This document shows positions 1 through 5,223 of a stretch of DNA of 5,527 bases, piece by piece. The stretch is from positions 1-5,527 of the forward strand of contig CAZLLB010000214.1 in assembly GCA_964560165.1 (NCBI GenBank), written 5' to 3'. The DNA is from Parvibaculum sp964560165. Its GTDB lineage: Bacteria; Pseudomonadota; Alphaproteobacteria; Parvibaculales; Parvibaculaceae. Under the pieces are notes generated by a model, which was given only the letters and a program-made list of their open reading frames with translations, did not search any database and was not told where the DNA came from. The position numbers and the translations under genes are program-made. How positions within the stretch are numbered: position 1 is the first letter of the stretch; each line of letters starts with the position of its first letter.

Positions 1-20
1 GCCCCTTCGGGCTATTTAGG

Positions 21-50
21 AAAAAAAGGGGCCCCGGCGAACCGGGGCCC
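21..50 (-). terminator. Intrinsic terminator of the small RNA
   Basis: Read on the minus strand, this is a perfect 9-bp GC stem (plus-strand arms at 29-37 and 42-50) closed by a UUCG tetraloop and followed at once by seven U (the A run at 21-27). That is a textbook Rho-independent terminator. On the plus strand the stem is followed by AAGTTTAGGG, which has no U tract, so the terminator works in the minus direction only. No protein-coding gene lies upstream of it on that strand, which points to a short non-coding transcript. Confidence 0.88.
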
Positions 51-114
51 AAGTTTAGGGAGGAAACGCCCAAGAAGGGCTACGGTATCAGGAGAAAGCT
101 CAACCGATACCGCA
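21..114 (-). ncRNA. mmgR: MmgR-like (alpha-r8 / suhB-type) small regulatory RNA
   Basis: The minus strand encodes a compact structured transcript of about 94 nt. Hairpin 1 has a 7-bp perfect stem, CGGTATC (106-112) with GATACCG (83-89). Hairpin 2 is a short GCCC/GGGC stem around 70-82. An unpaired stretch then contains UUUCCUCCCU (57-66), and the UUCG-capped terminator with seven U follows. From memory, the decamer UUUCCUCCCU lying single-stranded just before the terminator is the hallmark of the alphaproteobacterial MmgR family (earlier called suhB motif), which limits polyhydroxybutyrate accumulation in Sinorhizobium meliloti. The decamer is anti-Shine-Dalgarno-like, so the RNA probably binds mRNA start regions. 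The 5' end at about 114 is inferred from the -10 box at 121-126 and falls exactly at the base of hairpin 1. That an sRNA exists here is well supported. The family name rests on motif and order only, and no covariance search was run. Confidence 0.72.
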
Positions 115-120
115 ATGCAA

Positions 121-148
121 AAGATACATTGCGCTGCACAAAAAACAA
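121..148 (-). promoter_or_regulatory. Predicted promoter of the MmgR-like sRNA
   Basis: On the minus strand, TTGTTT (143-148) and TATCTT (121-126) lie 16 bp apart and resemble the sigma70 -35 and -10 elements (four matches each). Transcription would start about 7 nt further on, near 114, at the first base of the sRNA structure. The agreement between predicted start and structure is the main support, since each box alone is only moderate. Confidence 0.45.
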
Positions 149-388
149 GTGGCCGATGAAAAATTATTGACGTCCTTTTTAAAGTTAGAATGGCCTAAGT
201 AGTTGGAGTGAGCCAAATATTCCGGGCCCCCCCCCAGGAGTGCAGTGCAACGAAATTGTCGCACCCCGCCCCGACCCGGGCTCGCAAACTTTCCTTAAGA
301 ACCCTTGTGCAAAATAGAGACGGGTCGTTCACGGTTTTCGAACGAGCAAGCCCTGCCACGAGCCGGGGCCTCAGGGGATGATGGGCTG
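149..388 (+). other. Non-coding leader upstream of the transglycosylase, with C9 tract
   Basis: No convincing gene is seen in this stretch. It holds a -10-like TAGAAT (186-191) without a good -35 at normal spacing (TTGACG at 167-172 is only 13 bp away), and a homopolymer of nine C (227-235). An AGGAG (236-240) lies 4 nt before a GTG that opens a 17-codon reading frame (245-298), which is probably spurious. If TAGAAT is used, the transglycosylase mRNA would have a leader of nearly 200 nt. The transglycosylase frame is itself open back to a TTG at 305, so part of this stretch could be coding if that start is used. Confidence 0.4.
373..378 (+). promoter_or_regulatory. Ribosome binding site favouring TTG-389 start
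   Basis: AGGGGA lies 10 nt before TTG at 389. It is the best Shine-Dalgarno match near any in-frame start of the transglycosylase. The ATG at 449 has none, and the TTG at 305 has only a weak AAGA. Confidence 0.4.
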
Positions 389-1321
389 TTGAGAATAGCG
401 GGCAAACAATTCGAATCTGTCGCGGGAAGGCTCTTTGCCAACTGGCGCATGGCCGCCGTGCTGGGTCTCGCGCTCGCGGCCGCTCCTACAATGGCCTGGT
501 CACAGACCCAGCGCACCGCCAGCGCGCCCGCCGCCACACCCAAACTCACAGTCTGGAACTATTGCGAGCGCGCGACCGTGCTGATCGAGGCTGCACACAA
601 ATTGCCACGCGCGCTGCTCTTCTCGGTCGCCATGGTCGAATCGGGTCGTTTCAACAAGGAGTCGCGCAAGACGCGCCCCTGGCCATGGACGATCAATGCC
701 GAAGGCCAATCCTTTTATTTCAAAACCAAAAAAGACGCGATCGCGGCTGTGCGCCGGTTGCAGAAGGAAGGCGTTCGCAGCATCGACGTCGGCTGTATGC
801 AAATCAATCTGCGCTATCACCCAGAGGCCTTTGCCGATCTCAACGAAGCCTTCGATCCTGCAGCCAATGTGACCTATGGCGCGAAGTTTCTCAAAAACCT
901 CTACACGCGCACAGAGTCATGGCCCAAAGCCATCGCGACCTACCATTCGCAGTCAAAGACCCGCAACCAACCCTATTTCGCTCGTGTCATCGGCGTCTGG
1001 AGCGACGAGCATACCCGCATTGCCGCGCTCGCACGGCGATTGAAAGCCGAAGCCGTTGCGCGGGCCGACGTGCCACAACGTGAAACGCCGGTTGAAACAA
1101 TCGCCGTGATCGCAAGCCGTGAGCGCCCCGCACCCATGGTACTCGACGGCGACGCCGTGATTTCCATACGCGAAACGGCAGTGGCGACAGTCGGCCTTCG
1201 CCTGTCGATCACCGAGAATGATTTTGCCGCCGCGCAGAAAAGCGAACCTGCGGCCCCTCGCGTCATCGACATACCGCGCGCTGCGCCGACGGTACTCGCC
1301 GACGCTTCCCCAAGCCTCTAG
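389..1321 (+). CDS. Exported SLT-domain lytic transglycosylase
   Basis: This protein probably cleaves the MurNAc-GlcNAc bonds of peptidoglycan in the periplasm, forming 1,6-anhydro ends. The start chosen is TTG-389 (310 aa). It has the best RBS and gives a normal signal peptide: a basic N-terminus, then MAAVLGLALAAAPTMAWSQ with cleavage near AWS/Q. Alternatives are TTG-305 (338 aa) and ATG-449 (290 aa). Numbered from TTG-389, the SLT fold shows LLFSVAMVESGRF with the predicted catalytic Glu at 84, the insert RPWPWTINAEGQ (about 96-107), the GCMQIN substrate-groove motif (135-140) and AIATYHSQ near 181-188. The WPWTINAEGQ type is common in specialised transglycosylases of alphaproteobacteria. 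The last 100 or so residues are a charged, Ala/Pro-rich tail with no recognised domain. The stop codon overlaps that of the convergent lipid kinase. Family assignment is firm. The cellular role (growth, division or secretion-system assembly) cannot be told from here. Confidence 0.87.
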   Translation: MRIAGKQFESVAGRLFANWRMAAVLGLALAAAPTMAWSQTQRTASAPAATPKLTVWNYCERATVLIEAAHKLPRALLFSVAMVESGRFNKESRKTRPWPWTINAEGQSFYFKTKKDAIAAVRRLQKEGVRSIDVGCMQINLRYHPEAFADLNEAFDPAANVTYGAKFLKNLYTRTESWPKAIATYHSQSKTRNQPYFARVIGVWSDEHTRIAALARRLKAEAVARADVPQRETPVETIAVIASRERPAPMVLDGDAVISIRETAVATVGLRLSITENDFAAAQKSEPAAPRVIDIPRAAPTVLADASPSL

Positions 1322-2211
1322 ACTTTCGATCCTGCGGGCACGACAAGACGCAGTATCTGTGTGCCCTGCTCGATCACCTGCGGCAAGGCACCGCGCGCAT
1401 CACCATCGACTTCAACCTCCAGACCTGCAGGCGAAACGATCTTGACCTGACGCACGGGAAGCACCTCCACATCGGTGAGCGTTTCGACACGGCCAAGCCC
1501 CAGCGCAATCAGATACCGTACAAAAGCGAAGCGGCTCCCATTGCGGAAAAGAAAGAGGGTCAACCCCGGTTGCGAAATGTCGCCCGTGCGAGCCAGCACG
1601 TAAGGCCCGGCAAAATACCGCCCGTTAATCGCGATGACCCAAGCCGCGCGCTTCTCGCGACCATCTGCGATCAAGTGAATATCGCGCCCCGGCCCACGCA
1701 CCCATTCCTTGAAACCTGCCCAGACGAAAGCACCCTTTCCCAATAGGCGCTTCAGGCGTGGGTTGATCCGATGGACGACCACGCCATCAAAACCAATGCC
1801 CACCATCATCAGAAAGATGCGCCCCTCGACGAGCCCCGTGCCGATAAGGTGCGCCGGGCCACTCAGCAGCATGTCGGCAATGTCGCCTGCACGAGGACGC
1901 AAGCCCAATTCCAAAGCCAGCACGTTGGCTGTGCCGAGTGGAATGATGCCGAGCGGAATGGAATGTCCCAACAATCCGCGCGCTACCTCATTGATGGTCC
2001 CATCGCCGCCCGCCGCGACCACCACATCGGCTTCGGCACGCATCGCCGCACGCTGCGCCAGAAGCGTGGCATCGCCGGGGCCTGACGTTTCCTCCACCAC
2101 CACCTCCGCACCCGCGTACCGAAGTCGCTCGGCAACCGCATGAAGAAGGCCGGGACGACGCGCGCCCGCGACTGGATTGAGAATGATGTGAATGGAACGG
2201 CGCAAGGCCAC
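1318..2211 (-). CDS. Diacylglycerol/lipid kinase, YegS/BmrU/DgkB family
   Basis: This is a 297-aa soluble lipid kinase that would phosphorylate diacylglycerol or a related lipid with ATP, giving phosphatidic acid at the inner membrane face. The length fits the family (about 290-310 aa). Seen in order: ILNPVAG (10-16) at the N-terminal strand; the nucleotide-binding GGDGTINEV (68-76); PLGTANVLA (91-99); VGIGFDG (137-143), conserved at the start of the beta-sandwich domain; and EVDGD (267-271) near the C-terminus. The start is GTG, and the frame is closed by a stop 31 nt upstream (2242-2244) with no other start between. It is transcribed divergently from the PlcP-like gene, and the Pho-box array begins only 17 bp upstream of its start codon. 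In that setting it could recycle diacylglycerol released by PlcP back to phospholipid synthesis. The exact substrate is not determined by sequence: undecaprenol, sphingosine or phosphatidylglycerol are used by relatives. Confidence 0.88.
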   Translation of the reverse strand: MALRRSIHIILNPVAGARRPGLLHAVAERLRYAGAEVVVEETSGPGDATLLAQRAAMRAEADVVVAAGGDGTINEVARGLLGHSIPLGIIPLGTANVLALELGLRPRAGDIADMLLSGPAHLIGTGLVEGRIFLMMVGIGFDGVVVHRINPRLKRLLGKGAFVWAGFKEWVRGPGRDIHLIADGREKRAAWVIAINGRYFAGPYVLARTGDISQPGLTLFLFRNGSRFAFVRYLIALGLGRVETLTDVEVLPVRQVKIVSPAGLEVEVDGDARGALPQVIEQGTQILRLVVPAGSKV

Positions 2212-2227
2212 GGCTAAACCCCGGCGA

Positions 2228-2256
2228 GTGTCATTGAAACGTCATCGGACTGTCAT
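2228..2256 (+). promoter_or_regulatory. Tandem PhoB boxes (three heptamers at 11-bp period)
   Basis: Three direct repeats lie 11 bp apart: GTGTCAT (2228-2234), ACGTCAT (2239-2245) and CTGTCAT (2250-2256), with 4-bp spacers TGAA and CGGA. All share GTCAT, and the last equals the PhoB half-site consensus CTGTCAT exactly. PhoB dimers bind two such heptamers separated by 4 bp, so this reads as a box and a half or overlapping boxes. The orientation is towards the PlcP-like gene. A TTGTC at 2263-2267 may be a degenerate further site out of register. The genes downstream are those expected for a phosphate-starvation operon, which supports the call independently. Confidence 0.8.
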
Positions 2257-2277
2257 GAAAGCTTGTCCGCCATCTCC

Positions 2278-2283
2278 TTATAT
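2278..2283 (+). promoter_or_regulatory. Possible -10 element of the PhoB-activated promoter
   Basis: TTATAT lies 21 bp after the last Pho half-site. This puts the array over the -35 region, as in PhoB-dependent promoters where the box replaces the -35 element. Transcription would begin near 2290, about 40 nt before the ATG. The same bases read on the other strand give TATAAG (2281-2276), a possible -10 for the divergent kinase. Both assignments are tentative. Confidence 0.4.
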
Positions 2284-2330
2284 GCCGACAGGAAGATCAG
2301 GCGCCACCGCTTATCACGGCAGATGATCCG

Positions 2331-3275
2331 ATGGACGAGCGGCTGGCGGCCTCGATCCGTAAGCGAATGATCGTTGAGGACATGACGGTACTCGAAAACA
2401 CTCTGGCTCGTCTCAGTTCGCGGCGCGGCAACCTCGATGAACGGTTGACCGGTCCCGCTCCCGAAAATCGCAAGCACCATCGAACGCTCTTTCTCTCCGA
2501 CACTCATCTGGGCACACCGGGTTGCAAGGCCGAGCTGCTGCTCGATTTTCTGCGCCACAACGAGGCCGAGACGATCTACCTCGTCGGCGACATCGTGGAC
2601 GGTTGGCGCTTGAAACGCTCCTGGTACTGGACGGCCACGCATAATGCGGTCGTGCAGGAACTCCTGCGCAAAGCCCGCAAAGGCGCCAATGTGATCTATG
2701 TGCCGGGCAATCACGACGAAGCGTTGCGCGACTATACCGGCCTCAATTTTGGCGGGGTCGATGTCCGCGCCGAAGCGATCCATGAAACGGCTGACGGGCG
2801 GCGCTTCCTCGTCATTCATGGCGACCAGTTCGATGGCGTCGTCAAATACGCCAAATGGCTCGCTCATCTCGGTGACCGCGCCTACGAACTGGCGCTCTCG
2901 CTGAACAACTGGCTGCACGAGATCCGCCGCGCTCTTGGCATGCCTTACTGGTCGCTTTCTTCCTGGCTGAAACACAAGGTGAAGAACGCGGTCGAATTCA
3001 TCTCCTGCTACGAAGACGCGCTCGCCCGCGAGGCCCGGAGCCGGGGCGTTGACGGCGTCATCTGTGGTCACATCCACTATGCCGAGATGCGCGACATCGA
3101 CGGCACGCTCTACTGCAATGACGGCGACTGGGTCGAAAGCTGCACCGCGCTCACCGAAGACGAGACAGGCACGCTCGCCATTGTCACCTGGCGCCATTTC
3201 TCCTGGGATGCGAAAGAGAGCAGCGACGCGGTATCGCGTGAGCATGAGGGCTCCAACGTGTTGAACGCGGCCTGA
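2331..3275 (+). CDS. plcP: PlcP-type phospholipase C (LpxH-like metallophosphoesterase)
   Basis: This is a 314-aa calcineurin-like phosphoesterase of the LpxH/COG2908 family. All metal-ligand motifs are visible: SDTHLG (D57, H59), VGDIVDGW (D87), PGNHDE (N127, H128), VIHGDQFD (H163) and CGHIHY (H247, H249). Automatic annotation would call it UDP-2,3-diacylglucosamine diphosphatase. Alphaproteobacteria usually use LpxI for that step. Members with this motif pattern next to a GT4 glycosyltransferase include S. meliloti PlcP, which under phosphate limitation cleaves phosphatidylcholine and related phospholipids to diacylglycerol and a phospho-head group. The glycosyltransferase 2 bp downstream and the Pho boxes 75 bp upstream support PlcP. 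There is no signal peptide or membrane helix, so it acts at the cytoplasmic membrane face. ATG-2331 has a poor RBS. M13 (2367) and M18 (2382) are other in-frame starts, and the first 45 residues are not needed for the domain. Family is certain; the PlcP role is inferred from context. Confidence 0.88.
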   Translation: MDERLAASIRKRMIVEDMTVLENTLARLSSRRGNLDERLTGPAPENRKHHRTLFLSDTHLGTPGCKAELLLDFLRHNEAETIYLVGDIVDGWRLKRSWYWTATHNAVVQELLRKARKGANVIYVPGNHDEALRDYTGLNFGGVDVRAEAIHETADGRRFLVIHGDQFDGVVKYAKWLAHLGDRAYELALSLNNWLHEIRRALGMPYWSLSSWLKHKVKNAVEFISCYEDALAREARSRGVDGVICGHIHYAEMRDIDGTLYCNDGDWVESCTALTEDETGTLAIVTWRHFSWDAKESSDAVSREHEGSNVLNAA

Positions 3276-3277
3276 CC

Positions 3278-4411
3278 ATGTTCAACCGCAAGACCTATCA
3301 GATAGCGGACCCGGCGCTCGGCTACACCGACGCGCGACTGCGGATCGTGATCGTCTCCGATGCAGCCCCGCCACAGGTAAATGGCGTGGTACGAACACTC
3401 GGCGAACTGACGGCTCATCTGACGAAGTTGGGCCATGAAGTCGTATCGATCACACCGGATCGCTTCGTCACCGTGCCGCTGCCAACCTATCGCGAAATCC
3501 GCCTGGCGCTGTTTCCCGCGCGACGCCTTGCGCGGATGATTGAAGCGGCAAATCCCCACGCAATCCACATTGCCACTGAAGGCCCTCTAGGTCTTGCTGC
3601 GCGCCGCTATTGCCTGAAGCGCAACCTCCCCTTTTCGACTTCGTTTCACACACGCTTCGGCGAATATCTCAAAGCACGCACCGGCTTTCCGTTGCGCTGG
3701 AGCTATGACTTCCTGCGCTGGTTTCACGCGCGCGCCGCGACGATCATGGTGGCGACGAAATCCCTCCAGACCGAACTTGAACAACGCGGCTTTGGCAAGC
3801 CCTCGATCTGGTCGCGCGGCGTCGATACCGAACTGTTTCGCCCTCGCCCCGAAGAGCGGGGTGAGCACTATCTCGACCTCATCCGGCCCGTTTACCTCTA
3901 TGTGGGCCGCGTCGCCGTTGAAAAAAACATCGAAGCCTTTCTCGAAACCGACCTGCCCGGCACGAAGATGATCGTGGGGGAAGGTCCGCGTCTTGGGCAT
4001 TTGCGCAAACGCTATCCCGACGCGCATTTCACTGGCGCATTGTTTGGCGGCGACCTCGCCAGAGCCTATGCGGCGGCCGATTGCTTCGTCTTTCCAAGCC
4101 GTACCGACACATTCGGTCTGGTGCTGATCGAGGCGCTTGCCTGCGGCACGCCTGTGGCCGCTTTTCCGGTACAGGGTCCGCTTGACGTCATAGGCACAAA
4201 TCCGGTGGCTGCGCTCGACGACGATCTGCAAGCCGCTTGCCTGCGTGCCGTCCACATCCCGCGTGAGGCAGCTCGTGATTTCGCGCTCACTTTCTCCTGG
4301 GAAGCCTGCACGCGCCAATTCCTCTCCAATCTCGCGCTGAAGGAAAATAAACGGCCTGAACCGGGCGCGGATAAACTCTCCCAAAGCAAAGCCGCGCTTG
4401 AGTTGTCCTGA
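3278..4411 (+). CDS. agt: GT4 glycosyltransferase, Agt-like diacylglycerol glycosyltransferase
   Basis: This is a 377-aa GT-B fold retaining glycosyltransferase. Residues 22-41 carry IVSDAAPPQVNGVVRTL, the acceptor-side loop of the MgtA/SQD2-like GT4 group. SFHTRFGEY (122-130) is the matching HT motif. WSRGVDTELFRP (178-189) and YVGRVAVEKN (208-217) open the donor domain. SRTDTFGLVLIEALACGTP (274-292) is the E-x7-E region, with Asp277 in place of the first Glu and Glu285 as the second. The gene starts 2 bp after the PlcP-like stop, so the two are co-transcribed and probably translationally coupled. In rhizobia and marine alphaproteobacteria the PlcP-linked enzyme (Agt) adds glucose or glucuronate from a UDP-sugar to diacylglycerol, making phosphorus-free membrane glycolipids. 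The sugar donor cannot be read from sequence. A mannosyltransferase of cell-surface glycan is the main alternative. The last 25 or so residues are a polar tail. Confidence 0.88.
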   Translation: MFNRKTYQIADPALGYTDARLRIVIVSDAAPPQVNGVVRTLGELTAHLTKLGHEVVSITPDRFVTVPLPTYREIRLALFPARRLARMIEAANPHAIHIATEGPLGLAARRYCLKRNLPFSTSFHTRFGEYLKARTGFPLRWSYDFLRWFHARAATIMVATKSLQTELEQRGFGKPSIWSRGVDTELFRPRPEERGEHYLDLIRPVYLYVGRVAVEKNIEAFLETDLPGTKMIVGEGPRLGHLRKRYPDAHFTGALFGGDLARAYAAADCFVFPSRTDTFGLVLIEALACGTPVAAFPVQGPLDVIGTNPVAALDDDLQAACLRAVHIPREAARDFALTFSWEACTRQFLSNLALKENKRPEPGADKLSQSKAALELS

Positions 4412-4444
4412 GAACTCCCCTCAAATCACTTTCCCCCCGTTTTC

Positions 4445-4450
4445 AGGAGG
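4445..4450 (+). promoter_or_regulatory. Strong RBS of yceI-family gene
   Basis: AGGAGG sits 6 nt before the ATG at 4457. It is the strongest Shine-Dalgarno in the window and fixes this start. Confidence 0.8.
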
Positions 4451-4456
4451 CTTTTC

Positions 4457-5032
4457 ATGAGACCCCTTGCCATCGCGCTTATATCCGCAGCTGCGCTGAC
4501 GTTTTCATCCCTCGCCCAAGCCGACGAATATCAGATCGACGCAACGCATACCCATGTGGGCTTCACGATCAGTCATTTTGGTTTTTCGGAAACTTATGGC
4601 GTCTTCAAAAATGTCGCCGGCACCCTGACGCTGGATGAAAACAAACCGGAAGCCAGCAAGGTCGATATAACGATCCAGACCGCCAGCCTCGACACGGCCA
4701 ATGATGCCCGCGACGAGCATGTGAAGGGCAAAGATTTTCTCGACGTCGCCAACTATCCGACCATGACCTTCAAATCGACCAAGGTGGACGTGACCGGCAA
4801 GGACACGGCGACCGTGACCGGCGATCTGACGCTGCATGGCGTCACCAAGCCCGTGGGCCTCATCGTGAAGCTCAACAAGGCGGGCCCGAGCCCTATGGAC
4901 AAATCACGCCAGGTGGCCGGTTTCTCGGCTATAGGCAAGCTGAAGCGTTCCGATTTCGGCATAACGACCTATGTGCCTGCGATCGGTGACGAGGTGACTT
5001 TGGCCATTTCGACCGAAGCTGTGCGGAAATAG
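4457..5032 (+). CDS. Periplasmic YceI-family lipocalin-like protein
   Basis: This is a 191-aa exported protein of the YceI family, beta-barrel proteins with a lipocalin-like fold that bind long amphiphilic molecules such as polyisoprenoids; the cellular role is poorly known. Residues 1-22 form a clear signal peptide ending SLAQA, with cleavage before DEYQID. Family motifs follow in order: ATHTHVGFTISHFG (29-42), DARDEHVKGKDFLDVANYP (83-101), GDLTLHGVTKPV (122-133) and GFSAIGKLKRSDFGI (155-169). The length matches single-domain members, and there is no cytochrome b561 fusion. The gene lies 45 bp after agt on the same strand with no visible terminator between, so it may receive read-through from the Pho-regulated operon. 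Its strong RBS would allow independent high expression. No clear promoter is seen in the 45-bp gap. Stress-inducible homologues are known in other bacteria. Confidence 0.92.
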   Translation: MRPLAIALISAAALTFSSLAQADEYQIDATHTHVGFTISHFGFSETYGVFKNVAGTLTLDENKPEASKVDITIQTASLDTANDARDEHVKGKDFLDVANYPTMTFKSTKVDVTGKDTATVTGDLTLHGVTKPVGLIVKLNKAGPSPMDKSRQVAGFSAIGKLKRSDFGITTYVPAIGDEVTLAISTEAVRK

Positions 5033-5048
5033 GCCGTCCAGCCCCGAT

Positions 5049-5088
5049 TCAAGGCCTGCGGTAAGGATTAACCTTCCGCAGACCTTGA
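5049..5088 (+). terminator. Long hairpin after the YceI gene, probable terminator
   Basis: An imperfect stem of about 16 bp (5049-5066 with 5072-5088) closes on the 5-nt loop ATTAA. There is one C/A mismatch (5055/5082) and one bulged T (5062). The core arms are CTGCGG-AAGG and CCTTCCGCAG. It starts 17 nt after the YceI stop codon, where a terminator is expected. No U tract follows (TTAGAGCTTGAT), so it may act as a weak terminator or a 3'-end stabiliser instead. Confidence 0.55.
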
Positions 5089-5128
5089 TTAGAGCTTGAT
5101 ATTCATGGGGTTGTGCTGTCTGCGCCCC

Positions 5129-5157
5129 TTGTAGCGGGGTCGCTCAGCTAATATAAC
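5129..5157 (+). promoter_or_regulatory. Predicted sigma70-type promoter of typA
   Basis: TTGTAG (5129-5134) and TATAAC (5152-5157) are separated by exactly 17 bp and match the -35 and -10 consensus at four and five of six positions. The start would be near 5164, leaving a leader of about 60 nt. A 6-bp inverted repeat GGACTT/AAGTCC (5161-5166, 5184-5189) lies at the start of that leader. No other promoter of similar quality is seen in the 190-bp gap. Confidence 0.55.
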
Positions 5158-5223
5158 GCCGGACTTAGCCGCTCTCGCGCGTGAAGTCCTGCGTTTGCTG
5201 GCCCACATGACCCGGCGGAAAAT

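Noticed and set aside
1..12. Small GCCC-CTTC-GGGC hairpin at the left edge
   Set aside because: A 4-bp stem cut by the window edge. It could be part of a terminator of the gene to the left, but it cannot be judged.
56..67. Strong Shine-Dalgarno-like AGGGAGGAAA on the plus strand
   Set aside because: No start codon or open frame follows at a useful distance. It is the complement of the sRNA's conserved UUUCCUCCCU stretch.
245..298. GTG-initiated 17-codon leader frame after AGGAG
   Set aside because: Too short and Pro/Arg-rich from GC bias, with no attenuator-like hairpin pair linked to it. Kept only as a remark on the leader.
2253..3245. Long open frame on the minus strand opposite the PlcP-like gene (330 codons)
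   Set aside because: Antisense shadow of a GC-rich gene. The plus frame carries every metallophosphoesterase motif, and the minus product shows no recognisable domain.
3587..4384. Minus-strand open frame opposite the glycosyltransferase
   Set aside because: Shadow frame; the plus strand encodes a complete GT4 enzyme with all motifs.
5131..5190. tRNA-like opening (GCGGGGTCGCTCAGCTA) before typA
   Set aside because: Only the first part resembles a tRNA acceptor and D arm. No anticodon or T arm with GTTCGANTC follows, and the stretch is better explained as promoter and leader.
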